The translations under genes and the position numbers were made by a program. Source: Lentisphaerota bacterium (GTDB taxonomy: Bacteria; Verrucomicrobiota; Lentisphaeria; Victivallales; Victivallaceae). From it: a stretch of 64,000 nucleotides of DNA. Below the pieces are notes generated by a model. The model ran no database searches. It saw nothing but the letters and a program-made list of their open reading frames with translations, and was not told the DNA's origin. The DNA lies in assembly GCA_017134815.1 (NCBI GenBank), contig CP071032.1, forward strand, positions 2,910,001 through 2,974,000, written 5' to 3'. Positions 25,355-35,113 of the stretch are shown piece by piece. How positions within the stretch are numbered: the stretch's first letter is position 1; each line of letters starts with the position of its first letter.

Positions 25355-26119
25355 ATGAATATAGAAGAAAACCTTATCTGGCTTGATTCAGTTGACTCGA
25401 CAAATCGATATGCACTTGACAGGCTTGAAGAGCTGCCTGATGCAGCTCTGGTTGTCGCTTCGAAACAGACAGCTGGCCGCGGCCGGCATGGGAGGCGCTG
25501 GGAGTCGCCTCCAGATACCAACCTCTATGCAAGTTTTATAATGAAACGCCCGGGAACTAATCCGGCAATGGCGTCAATGGCTGCTTCACTTGGTGCGCTG
25601 GATGCTTTACGAGAGGCAGCCGCGGGTGTTGGATTCTGGATTAAGTGGCCTAACGATATCTTTGTCAGAAATTGTAAAATTGCCGGCATTCTCTGCGAAT
25701 CCTGTACCGGAAAAACCGGTATTGTTGCCGGAATAGGCACAAATATCAATATGCCCGGTGCGGCATTGGACGCTATAGATCAGCCAGCTACTTCTCTGCT
25801 TAAGGAAACCGGCAGGGAATTTAATGTCAAAAAGTTTGCAAATCAATTAGCCTTAAAACTCATTGAGTACTATATTACTTATTCAATTTCTCCTGAACAA
25901 CTCTTTGAACGATGGAGAAATGAGAACTTACTGCTCGGCCACAACGTGGAAATTGTTACTGGAAGCAACACGGTGAGAGGCACAGTTTGTGATATCGGCA
26001 GAAACGGAGAATTAGTTTTGTCTGTCGGGACTGATACAAAAAGACTGTTTAGCGGTGATGTCAAAATCAACAAAAATTCTATCGATTTTGACTTGATTAA
26101 TCGTAAATTTAACTGTTGA
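25355..26119 (+). CDS. birA: Biotin-[carboxyl carrier] ligase without DNA-binding domain
   Basis: 254 residues. It makes biotinyl-AMP and transfers biotin to a carrier lysine. SVDSTNRYA and TAGRGRHGRRW (GRGRHG at 41-46) form the adenylate-binding loop, and WIKWPNDIF near residue 100 is the biotin-site strand. A short C-terminal SH3-like cap follows. There is no N-terminal helix-turn-helix, so it is a class I, non-repressor ligase. It lies directly upstream of oadG-oadA-oadB, whose alpha subunit carries a biotinyl domain, suggesting a dedicated partner. No strong ribosome site is visible before the ATG. Confidence 0.93.
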   Translation: MNIEENLIWLDSVDSTNRYALDRLEELPDAALVVASKQTAGRGRHGRRWESPPDTNLYASFIMKRPGTNPAMASMAASLGALDALREAAAGVGFWIKWPNDIFVRNCKIAGILCESCTGKTGIVAGIGTNINMPGAALDAIDQPATSLLKETGREFNVKKFANQLALKLIEYYITYSISPEQLFERWRNENLLLGHNVEIVTGSNTVRGTVCDIGRNGELVLSVGTDTKRLFSGDVKINKNSIDFDLINRKFNC

Positions 26120-26176
26120 ATCATTAAATATTGTTAATTTAATATAAAAATATTAATTAAAAATGAGGTCTCTGGT

Positions 26177-26419
26177 ATGTTAGGCGATGGATTCAAACTT
26201 ATGGTTCTCGGAATGGGCTATGTTTATTTCTTTCTGTCTTTGATGGTGATTTTCATGATTATTGCTGCAAAAGTGCTGGCCCCTTTTTCTCATCTTCTTG
26301 CGGAAAAAGTTGCGGCTCCACGTAAGAATCCGCGTAGCGGCGCTTCAGGCGGTGATGAAAAGAATCTGGTTGCCGCTGCAATTGCGGCAGTGCATATGCA
26401 TCGTAACAAACGTAAGTAA
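26177..26419 (+). CDS. oadG: Sodium-pump decarboxylase gamma subunit (OadG family)
   Basis: 80 residues. One N-terminal transmembrane helix (about 9-35, VLGMGYVYFFLSLMVIFM) is followed by a basic, flexible cytoplasmic tail ending AAVHMHRNKRK. OadG subunits anchor the alpha subunit to the membrane pump and help assembly, often through a C-terminal metal-binding tail; the His residues here fit that. GAGG precedes the ATG. It is 49 bases upstream of oadA. Confidence 0.85.
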   Translation: MLGDGFKLMVLGMGYVYFFLSLMVIFMIIAAKVLAPFSHLLAEKVAAPRKNPRSGASGGDEKNLVAAAIAAVHMHRNKRK

Positions 26420-26468
26420 TCCCCCCAAATTTTCAAATATTTAATATATTTCAAGGAAAACGCTTATA

Positions 26469-28301
26469 ATGAAAAAAATCAGATTTATGGACACCTCTTT
26501 CCGAGACGGCTTCCAGAGTTGTCTCGGTGCCCGCGTTAAAACAAAAGACTTCCTTCCAGCTCTTGAAGCTGCGGCTGCGGCTGGAACGGATTATTTTGAA
26601 ATCGGGGGCGGTGCCCGTTTCCAGAGTCTCTATTTTTACTGTCAGGAAGATGCGTTTGATATGATGGACAGTGCCCGCAAGGTTGTAGGTCCTGATGTTA
26701 ATTTGCAGACTCTTGCCCGCGGTGCCAATGTCGTCGGTTTAATTTCGCAGTCCCGCGATATCATCGACCTGCATGCTAAAATGTTTAAAAAACACGGAAT
26801 TTCCACTATTCGTAACTTTGATGCGCTTAATGATGTGCGTAATCTGGCTTATTCCGGCGGCTGTATCCATAAGGCCGGGTTGAAGCACCAGGTGACCGTT
26901 ACCTTGATGGGATTGCCTCCTGGTCTCAAAGAAAATTATGCCCATACTCCTAAATTTTATATTGACCGCCTGAAAGAAATCCTCAAAGAGGAAATTCCGT
27001 TCGACAGTGTCTGCTTCAAGGACGCTTCAGGAACCTCAACTCCTAAAACTGTTTACGAGACAATTAAAAAAGCACGCAAAGTCCTGCCCAAAGGAACCCA
27101 GATTCAGTTCCATACCCATGACACTGCCGGGATGGGGATTTCCTGCTATATGGCTGCAATTGAAGCCGGTGCTGATGTGATTGACCTGGCTATGAGCCCT
27201 GTTAGCGGTGGTACGTGCCAGCCTGATATACTGACTATGTGGCACCGTCTTAAGGGTACTGATTATACTCTGGACATTGACCATGAAAAAATACTGACAG
27301 CCGAATCTGTATTCAGAGACTGTCTTGATAAATACTTTATGCCGCCGGAAGCTAAAGAAGTAAGCCCGCTGATTACTTTCTCGCCAATGCCGGGTGGTGC
27401 TTTGACGGCAAATACTCAGATGATGCGGGACAACAACTGTCTTGATCTTTATCCCAAAGTGATTGAAGAGATGCGCGAAGTTGTTGCGAAGGGTGGTTTC
27501 GGAACCTCAGTAACTCCGGTGTCACAGTTCTACTTCCAGCAGGCCTTTGCTAATACAACGCAGGGCAAGTGGAAGAAAATCACTGACGGCTATGGAAAAA
27601 TGGTACTCGGTTACTTTGGCAATACTCCTGCCGAGCCGGATCCGGAAGTGGTTAAAATTGCGTCCGAGCAGCTTGGCCTTGAGCCGACAAAGGAAGATGT
27701 ACATGACATCAATGACAGAAATCCTGAGCTTGGAATCAAAGCTGCTGAAGCTAAACTGAAGGCTGCAGGTATTGAAATTTCAGATGAAAATATTTTCATT
27801 ACTTCAACTTGCGGCGAAAAAGGTGTTGAATTCCTTAAAGGGAATAAGCCGCTCGGTATCCGCCTCAAGGAAGATGTTGAAAAAGCTGACGCCGAAAAGT
27901 TTGCAGCTAAATACGGTATAAGTACCGGTGCTCCAGCTGCCGCTTCAGATGATGCTCCGGCATCATACACAGTCACGGTTGACGGCAAGGCGTTTAATGT
28001 GCATGTCGCTCCAGGCGGGGCTACCACAGCTACACCGGTTTCGGCTGCTCCGGCTGCCGCTGCAGCTCCTTCAGGAGTTGCTGCTTATGAGGTTGCCGCG
28101 CCAATGCCGGGTACTGTCGCAAAGGTCCTGGTTCAAGCCGGTGACGTTGTAGCAGAAGGCGAAACCGTGGTTATTCTTGAGGCTATGAAAATGGAAACCG
28201 AAGTTAAGACGGAAAAAGCCGGTAAGGTCGTTGATGTTCCGGCTGCGGTAGGCAGTTCAGTGGCCTCTTTTGAAGCTCTGGTTCTTATCGAGGAGGCATA
28301 G
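26469..28301 (+). CDS. oadA: Biotin-dependent decarboxylase alpha subunit (oxaloacetate-type)
   Basis: 610 residues. An N-terminal carboxyltransferase TIM barrel (MDTSFRDGFQSCLGARVKT, metal and lysine motif VCFKDASGTSTPKT, FHTHDTAGMG, SPVSGGTCQPD) is followed by the PYC/OADA linker and an Ala/Pro-rich hinge at about 500-540. A biotinyl domain with VILEAMKMETEV follows, K574 being the biotinylation site. It transfers the carboxyl group from oxaloacetate (or a related acid) to biotin before the beta subunit decarboxylates it. The opening DTSFRDGFQS differs from the usual DTTLRDxxQS, so substrate identity is less certain than the fold. Confidence 0.88.
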   Translation: MKKIRFMDTSFRDGFQSCLGARVKTKDFLPALEAAAAAGTDYFEIGGGARFQSLYFYCQEDAFDMMDSARKVVGPDVNLQTLARGANVVGLISQSRDIIDLHAKMFKKHGISTIRNFDALNDVRNLAYSGGCIHKAGLKHQVTVTLMGLPPGLKENYAHTPKFYIDRLKEILKEEIPFDSVCFKDASGTSTPKTVYETIKKARKVLPKGTQIQFHTHDTAGMGISCYMAAIEAGADVIDLAMSPVSGGTCQPDILTMWHRLKGTDYTLDIDHEKILTAESVFRDCLDKYFMPPEAKEVSPLITFSPMPGGALTANTQMMRDNNCLDLYPKVIEEMREVVAKGGFGTSVTPVSQFYFQQAFANTTQGKWKKITDGYGKMVLGYFGNTPAEPDPEVVKIASEQLGLEPTKEDVHDINDRNPELGIKAAEAKLKAAGIEISDENIFITSTCGEKGVEFLKGNKPLGIRLKEDVEKADAEKFAAKYGISTGAPAAASDDAPASYTVTVDGKAFNVHVAPGGATTATPVSAAPAAAAAPSGVAAYEVAAPMPGTVAKVLVQAGDVVAEGETVVILEAMKMETEVKTEKAGKVVDVPAAVGSSVASFEALVLIEEA

Positions 28302-28304
28302 ACC

Positions 28305-29936
28305 ATGAGACTCGCAACTCTGTCTATAATTACAGCTTGCGTGATGCTGCTGGGGGTGGCACTGCCCGCTGCCGCTCAGCAAAAGGCTGAAAAGCCGGTA
28401 GTCACGGAAGTTAAAACTCAGCCCAGTGATTTGTTTGCCTGGCGCACCAACCAGGAAGGCAATCTTGAGCTGGTATATACCTGGAACAAGCCGGCACTGG
28501 TTTATTCTCTGACTGTAGCTCGGGGACAAGATCTCTATCCGGGCCGCGAAATTATGATTCTGAGCATTCCCGGACGCAGTAAGGCTACTGTGCAAGTTAC
28601 TCAGTCCATGAAAGTAGTGTCGCTGAATGGTAAGCTTGATACTGCAGAGAAAGTGCAGCCCGGTGAAGTTCTGATGGTTACCAGACTGGATAAAATAACC
28701 CATGACTCCGTAGTTGAGGGCCTGCAAAACAAGGAAGGCCTTCCAGGATGGAACGAAATGTTTAAAGGTCTATGGGAAAGCACCGGTTTGCATGATATTA
28801 TCCGCCAGACTTCTGCCGATCCGTCCAGTACCTGGATTCTGGGTATCGGCCGGGTGCTGATGATGTGTGTTGGTATCATACTGATATGTCTGGCGATTTT
28901 TAAGGGCTTTGAACCACTGCTGCTGCTGCCGATTGGATTCGGGGCTATTCTGGCGAATATTCCGATGGCCGGCATTGCCGGACCGGATGGTATTCTCGGC
29001 ATGGTTTACATGGTGGGTATCAAAACCGGGGTCTTCCCGCTCATTATTTTTATGGGAGTAGGGGCGATGACGGATTTTGGTCCGTTGATTGCCAATCCAA
29101 AGACGGCGTTACTTGGCGCTGCTGCGCAGTTTGGTATTTTTTCTGCTCTGCTTGGTGCTCTGCTGCTGACGAAAATGGGCATAGGTATAGACTTTGATCT
29201 GAAAGATGCTGCCAGTATTGGTATTATTGGTGGTGCTGACGGACCTACTTCTATCTACCTTACCAGTAAATTGTCGCCGAAACTGCTTGGCCCGGTCGCT
29301 GTGGCCGCTTATTCCTATATGGCGCTGGTGCCGATTATTCAGCCGCCGATAATGAAGCTCTTTACAACTAAAAAAGAACGTAAGATAAAGATGAAGCAGC
29401 TTCGCCATGTATCCAAGCTGGAAAAGGTCTGTTTCCCAGTAATTATTACTTTGATGTGCGCCTTGCTGCTGCCGGATGCGGCGCCACTGATTGGTATGCT
29501 GATGTTTGGTAATCTGATGCGCGAATGCGGGGTTGTAGACCGTCTAAGCGATACAGCCCAGAATGCTTTGATTAATATAGTCACAATATTCCTGGGGCTC
29601 ACAGTTGGCTCAAAACTGTCTGCAGATAAGTTTTTGAATATGCAGACGCTTGGTATTCTTGTGCTTGGCGCAGTTGCCTTTTGTATCGGTACCGCTGCCG
29701 GAGTGTTGTTTGCCAAGATAATGAATCTGGTATCGCGTGACAAACTCAACCCCTTGATCGGCGCTGCTGGTGTTTCAGCGGTACCGATGTCAGCGCGAGT
29801 TGTCAATAAAGTCGGTCTGGATGAAGATCCTCATAACTTCCTGCTGATGCACGCTATGGGGCCGAATGTGTCTGGGGTAATCGGTTCGGCGGTCGCTGCC
29901 GGAGCGTTGTTGAAGGCACTTTCAGATTTGATTTGA
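28305..29936 (+). CDS. oadB: Sodium-pump decarboxylase beta subunit with extracytoplasmic N-terminal extension
   Basis: 543 residues. The C-terminal ~375 form the multi-spanning OadB/GcdB sodium pump, with [37 protein letters not shown] (the conserved Asp region) and [13 protein letters not shown]. It decarboxylates carboxybiotin and exports Na+. Ahead of it is a signal-like helix ([20 protein letters not shown]) and about 140 residues of mixed alpha/beta sequence that ordinary OadB proteins (about 375-435 residues) lack. The start lies 3 bases after the oadA stop, and GAGGAGG overlaps the end of oadA. It is followed by a strong terminator. Confidence 0.88.
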   Translation: MRLATLSIITACVMLLGVALPAAAQQKAEKPVVTEVKTQPSDLFAWRTNQEGNLELVYTWNKPALVYSLTVARGQDLYPGREIMILSIPGRSKATVQVTQSMKVVSLNGKLDTAEKVQPGEVLMVTRLDKITHDSVVEGLQNKEGLPGWNEMFKGLWESTGLHDIIRQTSADPSSTWILGIGRVLMMCVGIILICLAIFKGFEPLLLLPIGFGAILANIPMAGIAGPDGILGMVYMVGIKTGVFPLIIFMGVGAMTDFGPLIANPKTALLGAAAQFGIFSALLGALLLTKMGIGIDFDLKDAASIGIIGGADGPTSIYLTSKLSPKLLGPVAVAAYSYMALVPIIQPPIMKLFTTKKERKIKMKQLRHVSKLEKVCFPVIITLMCALLLPDAAPLIGMLMFGNLMRECGVVDRLSDTAQNALINIVTIFLGLTVGSKLSADKFLNMQTLGILVLGAVAFCIGTAAGVLFAKIMNLVSRDKLNPLIGAAGVSAVPMSARVVNKVGLDEDPHNFLLMHAMGPNVSGVIGSAVAAGALLKALSDLI

Positions 29937-29952
29937 AACGATGTTTGCTTCA

Positions 29953-29978
29953 AGCCCCGCAGCTGCGGGGCTTTTTTT
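29953..29978 (+). terminator. Terminator of birA-oad operon
   Basis: AGCCCCGCAGCTGCGGGGCT forms a compact GC-rich hairpin followed by seven T, 17 bases after the oadB stop. Confidence 0.92.
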
Positions 29979-30197
29979 GTCGCAGGCAATGAAAAGTATC
30001 AGTTCAGCTGACGCTTTATGAAATATATTATTTTAAGGTATATTAGTAAGTATTACTAATAACGCACTTATGTTATATTCCGGTTATATTTTGCTTGAAA
30101 AAACAAACAAAAGTGCTAACCTATATTTTGATTAAAGCAAGTTGTCAAGTTGACAGTTTGAGTGAGAGAGAGTTGGGAGAAATTATCAGGTTATACA

Positions 30198-32507
30198 ATG
30201 GTTGGAAAACTACTTTCACTTTTAAGAAATATATCAGAAGTAATAGCCGGAGTAGAAGATACTGCTCAGGTACTGTCGCGTATTGTAAAAATACTTGCCA
30301 GGAGCCTTGAGGTTGATGTCTGCTCTGTCTATGAATATGATCCTGAAAAGAATCAACTGGTGCTTGCCGCCACTCAGGGTCTGAACAAGTCTTCAGTCGG
30401 TAAGATTACAATGGCTCCGGCTGAAGGACTGACCGGGCAATGTTTCAAGGAATGCCGGATTGTTAACGTGTCTGATCCTGAAAACCAGCCCGGATATAAG
30501 TTTTTCGCGGAAAGTGGTGAGGAAAAGTATAATTCTTTTCTCGCTGTTCCGTTGCGGTCCGGCGGCAGTTGTGTCGGAGTGCTTACTCTGCAGCGCACCA
30601 GCCATGAAGCATTTCCTGCTGCGGTTGTCGATACTGCCCGCAGCTTGAGTCCACAGCTGGCTAACCTAATTTTCAGTGCCGGTATCCTCAAAAACCTGGC
30701 GCGAGACGGCGATACTGAAGAAAGCATTGATACTATTCAGAAACGCAGTTTTGTCATTGCCGGTTCGGCGGTTAATTCCGGAGTTGCCAGAGGAAAAGTT
30801 TTCAGGATAAAGCCACGCGACCTTTTTAATGAAATTGACCATGAGACCCATGATGATACCGATAAGGAACTGAAACTGTTTGAAAAGTCATTGAAACTGG
30901 CCCGCATCAATACTCTTGAGCTGGAAACCCGGGCTCTTTCGATGATTTCCGAGGCGGACGCTTCGATATTTAATTCACACTTGATGTTTCTGGAAGACAA
31001 AATGGTGCTTGATGCCATAACCCGTGAGATTATTGATGAACGCCATACTTTAGAGTTCAGTATCGTGATGGTATATCGGCGTTATGCCAAGAAATTCCGA
31101 CAGTTGAGTGATCCTTCAATTCGTGAAAGACTTATTGATTTTAAAGACGTTATGCTCCGGCTGCTTGAGGCTGTCAGTTTCCTGCGTGCTGAAAAAAATG
31201 GTAATCGTGATATTGAAGAACGTTCCGGCAGCTGGGTTGTTGTTGCCAGAGAACTGCTGCCTTCTGATCTGATGCGTCTGCCGATAGATAATATTGCCGG
31301 TATTGTTTGCGAGAAAGGCGGAGCTACCAGCCATGTCGCTATTCTGGCCAAAGCCTTTTCTATTCCGGCGCTGCTTGGGGTGCAGGGGATTCTGGATCAG
31401 GTTGTTGATTATGATGACGCATTGCTGGATTGTCATGCCGAAAAAATTTATATAAATCCGGATCAGGAGATAAGTGATAAATATCAGCACCTGATCAACC
31501 TGACTCCGCAAGCGGAAGTTACCGGGCCTAAAGGACCGACATTTACTAATGACGGTCAGCAGATTTATCTGAGGGCGAATATTTCGCTTATTTGTGAATC
31601 GAGCCTTATCGAAAACTATGGTGCAGAGGGTATTGGCCTTTATCGCACAGAGTTTCTGTTTATGATCAGGGACTATGTGCCTAATGAAGAAACTCAGTAT
31701 GAGGTATTCTCCAAGATTGTTGAGGCTGGTCGTCAGGAAGTTACTTTACGCTTGCTGGATGCCGGTGGAGATAAGAAGATAAACTGCCTCAACCTGCCGG
31801 CAGAGGATAATCCGGCAATGGGATTGCGTGGTATCCGACTGCTGCTGCAGAATAAAGACCTGCTGCATTCGCACTTGCGGGCTGTATTGAGGGCAGGGAT
31901 TCACGGCAAACTCAGAATCCTGCTGCCTATGGTTTCAAATATCAGTGAACTGAAAAATGTTATTGACGCTATAAATGACGTCAGACAGGAACTGGACAAG
32001 CAAAAAATTGATTACTGCAAAAACTGTTCGGTTGGTATTATGCTTGAAGTGCCTTCGGCAGTATTCGGGCTTGAGAAGATGTTGAAATACGTGGACTTTA
32101 TCAGCCTTGGGACCAATGATCTGATGCAGTTCTCTTTTGCCATGGATCGCGGTCACAGTGAAAATCAGGGCGTTACCGATTGCTTTGATCCGGTATTCTT
32201 GAAGATTCTTTATGATGCCGGTAATGTAGTTATGAAAACTTCCGGCAAGGAAATGACAATTTGTGGTGAAATGGCCAGTAATCCACTGGCAATTCCTTTG
32301 CTGCTTGGAATGGGTATAAAGTCATTCAGTATGCCGCCAAGAAAAATTCCACAGATGAGAGAAATAATTCCCAAGTTCAGCCTGGGTGAATGCCGCAAAC
32401 TCGTGAAAACTGCTGTGGAAATGGAAACACCGGATGATGTGATGAAAAAAGTTTCAAGCTTCCTGGACAGAAAAGGCTTAACTGAAGTTGTAAGTCAGGA
32501 AGCCTGA
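30198..32507 (+). CDS. ptsP: GAF-containing phosphoenolpyruvate-protein phosphotransferase (EI-Ntr type)
   Basis: 769 residues. An N-terminal GAF sensor (about 5-165, LLRNISEVIAGVEDTA) is followed by the enzyme I N-terminal domain. The phosphohistidine motif is CEKGGATSHVAILAKAF. The PEP-binding TIM barrel has GIGLYRTEFLFM, LRLLDAGGDK, SLGTNDLMQFSFAMDR and CGEMASNPLA. It autophosphorylates from PEP and passes the phosphate to an HPr-like carrier. The GAF form is typical of nitrogen or regulatory PTS chains. The ORF could start at a GTG at 30162; the ATG at 30198 is preferred because the GAF helix begins there. No HPr gene is adjacent. Confidence 0.9.
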   Translation: MVGKLLSLLRNISEVIAGVEDTAQVLSRIVKILARSLEVDVCSVYEYDPEKNQLVLAATQGLNKSSVGKITMAPAEGLTGQCFKECRIVNVSDPENQPGYKFFAESGEEKYNSFLAVPLRSGGSCVGVLTLQRTSHEAFPAAVVDTARSLSPQLANLIFSAGILKNLARDGDTEESIDTIQKRSFVIAGSAVNSGVARGKVFRIKPRDLFNEIDHETHDDTDKELKLFEKSLKLARINTLELETRALSMISEADASIFNSHLMFLEDKMVLDAITREIIDERHTLEFSIVMVYRRYAKKFRQLSDPSIRERLIDFKDVMLRLLEAVSFLRAEKNGNRDIEERSGSWVVVARELLPSDLMRLPIDNIAGIVCEKGGATSHVAILAKAFSIPALLGVQGILDQVVDYDDALLDCHAEKIYINPDQEISDKYQHLINLTPQAEVTGPKGPTFTNDGQQIYLRANISLICESSLIENYGAEGIGLYRTEFLFMIRDYVPNEETQYEVFSKIVEAGRQEVTLRLLDAGGDKKINCLNLPAEDNPAMGLRGIRLLLQNKDLLHSHLRAVLRAGIHGKLRILLPMVSNISELKNVIDAINDVRQELDKQKIDYCKNCSVGIMLEVPSAVFGLEKMLKYVDFISLGTNDLMQFSFAMDRGHSENQGVTDCFDPVFLKILYDAGNVVMKTSGKEMTICGEMASNPLAIPLLLGMGIKSFSMPPRKIPQMREIIPKFSLGECRKLVKTAVEMETPDDVMKKVSSFLDRKGLTEVVSQEA

Positions 32508-32559
32508 TTTTCTGCTTTCCAAAATACTTGTGTGAAAGTTTCAAGTACTGGAAGGCCGG

Positions 32560-33423
32560 TTAACTCTGACTGCTCATTATTTTGTCTTTCCACTTTTGCA
32601 GGAAATATCCCAGAGATACCTGCCATTCAGGCCGTTCAAAGTCAAGGATTCTGTCGATTTTACTGCAATCGAACTTTGAGTTTAACGGCCGCTGTGCAGT
32701 CATGGGAAATTCATTGCTGCTGCAAGGAGAAATTTCAGTCTGCAAATTAAGCTTTTCGGCGATAAGCAGAGCGGTATCAAAACGGGTAGCATAGCCTTTT
32801 GCTGCAAAATTAAATACACCGGTCGGCTGTTTTTCCAGGAGGCAGATAATAGCTTTTGCCATATCTGAAGTGCAGGTCGGTGCACCTGTCTGGTCGTTGA
32901 CTACCTTCAATTCCGGATATACCGCTGCCAGTTGAGCTAGTTTTGTAATAAAGTTCATGCCATTGATTCCGTAGCTCCACTCTACGCGTATTACTGCGCA
33001 GTTACAGCCTGAGTCAATAATATTTTTTTCCCCGGCAAGCTTGGTGCTGCCATAAACACTGAGGGGATGAGTTTCAGATTCTTCCGACAGTGGCAGCTCA
33101 GTCAGGTCTCCATAAACAAAATCCGTGCTGACATGGACCACGAATTTGTTGAATTCCCTGGCTGCTTTGCCCAGCTTTCCAGGAGCTTCAGCATTTATTT
33201 CAGCAGCTTTCTCAATTTCAGTTTCAGCTTGGTCAACATTGGTGTATGCCGCGCAATTGACGATGCAGTCTGCTGCAGAGACGGCACTTCTTATATCTGC
33301 AGAGCTGGTGATATCAAAATTTGGAAGGTCATAAGAGTCGACCTGCCATCCGGCAGCTTGGGCCGCCAGCCTGACATCAAAACCCAGCATTCCTTCTGCT
33401 CCAATCAAAGCCAGCTTTCTCAT
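32560..33423 (-). CDS. rmlD: dTDP-4-dehydrorhamnose reductase
   Basis: 287 residues of an extended SDR/RmlD reductase, the last step of dTDP-L-rhamnose synthesis. MRKLALIGAEGMLGFDV gives the GxxGxxG NAD(P) site. NCAAYTNVDQAE and VHVSTDFVYGD are family motifs, and the YGSTKLAGE segment holds the catalytic Tyr and Lys. The C-terminal RPLNSKFDCSKI matches the sugar-nucleotide side. The start overlaps the rmlA stop by 4 bases. The gene order is rmlC-rmlA-rmlD on the minus strand. An rmlB dehydratase is not present here. It converges on ptsP. Confidence 0.93.
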   Translation of the reverse strand: MRKLALIGAEGMLGFDVRLAAQAAGWQVDSYDLPNFDITSSADIRSAVSAADCIVNCAAYTNVDQAETEIEKAAEINAEAPGKLGKAAREFNKFVVHVSTDFVYGDLTELPLSEESETHPLSVYGSTKLAGEKNIIDSGCNCAVIRVEWSYGINGMNFITKLAQLAAVYPELKVVNDQTGAPTCTSDMAKAIICLLEKQPTGVFNFAAKGYATRFDTALLIAEKLNLQTEISPCSSNEFPMTAQRPLNSKFDCSKIDRILDFERPEWQVSLGYFLQKWKDKIMSSQS

Positions 33424-34145
33424 TTTGGCGGAGCCTCTTCTATTAACTGCTGAACTCTGGCCAATGATTCAAAAGTTCCGGCGTCACTCCACCAGCCATT
33501 CATATAACTGCAGCTCATTTTTCCGGCTTGTATATAGTGGTTGTTTACATCTGAAATTTCAAACTCGCCACGTGCTGACGGTTTCAGGGTGCGAATTACA
33601 TTATAAACATCAGCGTCATAAAAGTAAATTCCGGTAACAGCCAGCCTGCTTTTGGGCGACTGAGGTTTTTCTTCAATGTTTATAACATTTCTGCCATCAG
33701 TTTCAGCTACACCAAAGCGTTGAGGATCATGTACTTCCTTTAGTATAATATGAGCGCCGCTTCCATCGAAATCCTGGAGGTATCCACTCATAGGATCTTC
33801 AAAAATATTATCACCGAGAATCACTGCCACAGGATCGGACCCGGCGAAATTTTCGGCAAGAGCAAGAGCCTGGGCTATACCGCCCGCCTCATCCTGCACT
33901 TTGTAGGTAAACTTGCAGTTAAAATCTTTTCCTGAACCCAGCAGGCTGACGACATCACCCATGTGGTTTACGCCAGTGACTATGAGTATTTCTTCAATTC
34001 CGGCATCCCGTAATTTATTTATAGAATGATAAATCATAGGAATTCGACCTACCGGCAGCAAATGTTTGTTAGTGACCTTGGTCAACGGCATCAGGCGGGA
34101 GGCAGTTCCGCCGGCCAGGATTATTCCTTTCAAAGTACCTTTCAT
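33420..34145 (-). CDS. rmlA: Glucose-1-phosphate thymidylyltransferase, short type
   Basis: 241-residue nucleotidyltransferase making dTDP-glucose from dTTP and glucose-1-phosphate. GIILAGGTASRLMPLTKVTN is the nucleotide-binding loop, HLLPVGRIPMIYH the catalytic-site follow-on, VILGDNIFEDP holds the metal Asp, and NIEEKPQSPKS and GYWSDAG-like GWWSDAGTFES are present. It is shorter than enterobacterial RmlA (about 290), lacking the C-terminal allosteric helices, as in Gram-positive short forms. The start ATG at 34145 has AAGGAG upstream, chosen over a 14-residue longer ORF. Confidence 0.92.
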   Translation of the reverse strand: MKGTLKGIILAGGTASRLMPLTKVTNKHLLPVGRIPMIYHSINKLRDAGIEEILIVTGVNHMGDVVSLLGSGKDFNCKFTYKVQDEAGGIAQALALAENFAGSDPVAVILGDNIFEDPMSGYLQDFDGSGAHIILKEVHDPQRFGVAETDGRNVINIEEKPQSPKSRLAVTGIYFYDADVYNVIRTLKPSARGEFEISDVNNHYIQAGKMSCSYMNGWWSDAGTFESLARVQQLIEEAPPK

Positions 34146-34167
34146 TGAGCTCTCCTTCTGCAATGTG

Positions 34168-34707
34168 TCAGAAACACAGATCGGCATTTTTAAGTGTTGG
34201 ATTTTTCAAGTCTTTTTCAGAAAGAATCGGTTGCGCTACTGGCCAGTTAACTCCTATTGCCGGATCATCCCAGGCAATACCTCTTTCATCTTCTGGTGAC
34301 CAGTATTCGCTGCATTTGTACTGAAAATCAGCCAGGTCACTTAACACACAAAAGCCGTGAGCAAATCCTTTGGGGACAAAAAGCTGTCGTTTATTTTCAG
34401 CGGAAAGCTCGTAGGCTTCCCATTGGCCGAAAGTAGGTGATTTTTTTCTGATATCCAGTACCACATCCCAAACCGATCCTAGCGTAGCACGTACCAGCTT
34501 GTCCTGTCCGGGATTAACCTGATAATGCAGGCCTCTCAGTGTATTTTTCACAGAACGAGAGTGATTATCCTGTACGAAATCAAGGGCTATTCCGTATTTT
34601 TCAAGTTCGCGTCGATTGTAGCTTTCATAGAAAAATCCGCGGTTGTCAGCGAAAACCTGCGGTTCAATTACCAGAATTCCTTCAAGCTTGCCGGGTATTA
34701 TATTCAT
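34168..34707 (-). CDS. rmlC: dTDP-4-dehydrorhamnose 3,5-epimerase
   Basis: 179-residue cupin epimerase acting between RmlB and RmlD. DNRGFFYESYNRRELE, FVQDNHSRS, LRGLHYQ (catalytic His61) and FVPKGFAHGFCVLSD are the diagnostic strands, and Tyr in FQYKCSEYWSPEDERGI lies near the active site. The ORF could begin at a TTG at 34719; the ATG at 34707 is preferred. It is 22 bases upstream of rmlA, so it is the first gene of the rml operon. The product feeds surface polysaccharide or rhamnolipid synthesis. Confidence 0.94.
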   Translation of the reverse strand: MNIIPGKLEGILVIEPQVFADNRGFFYESYNRRELEKYGIALDFVQDNHSRSVKNTLRGLHYQVNPGQDKLVRATLGSVWDVVLDIRKKSPTFGQWEAYELSAENKRQLFVPKGFAHGFCVLSDLADFQYKCSEYWSPEDERGIAWDDPAIGVNWPVAQPILSEKDLKNPTLKNADLCF

Positions 34708-35035
34708 TGAATCTTTCAATATTTCTTGGTTAAACTTATGCTGTCCGTTAATATAACATTAAATAGTTTTAAATCCACTGAAAAGCGTCATATTATGAGG
34801 CTATTCAAGTTGCGATACTGAAGAGCTGAAGGCTTTTTTATATAGATATCTCAGATAAAATATTATGCTGATTTACCGTATAAACCGACATGCATTTCAG
34901 TCTTTTTATTATATTGATGACTTGAATGATTTTTTGTTTTAATTAATTCTTTATTAATTCAGCGGGAAATGCAGATTTAAAAAATAATACTTATAATTAA
35001 TATAATTGAACATTTATTTGCTGTTGCTGTCTAAC

Positions 35036-35098
35036 GAAAAAGAATGTTTCCTCTCTCTCCTTTTGCTGAGCCTCCCACTCCCCATGGGAGGCTTTTTT
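35036..35098 (+). ncRNA. Putative CU-rich small RNA, copy B
   Basis: AGAATGTTTCCTCTCTCTCC starts at 35041 and continues TTTTGCTGA. A hairpin GCCTCCCA/TGGGAGGC (35070-35092) with a C-rich loop and TTTTTT follow. Upstream are TTGAAC (35006-35011) and TCTAAC (35030-35035), 18 bases apart. It matches copy A at 19026-19094 except for a 3-base deletion and unrelated stem bases, the pattern expected of a conserved RNA. It lies in an intergenic gap between rmlC and a minus-strand gene. No plus-strand ORF precedes it, so it is not a gene's trailing terminator. Confidence 0.55.
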
Positions 35099-35113
35099 AT
35101 TCAATCGCAGTGC

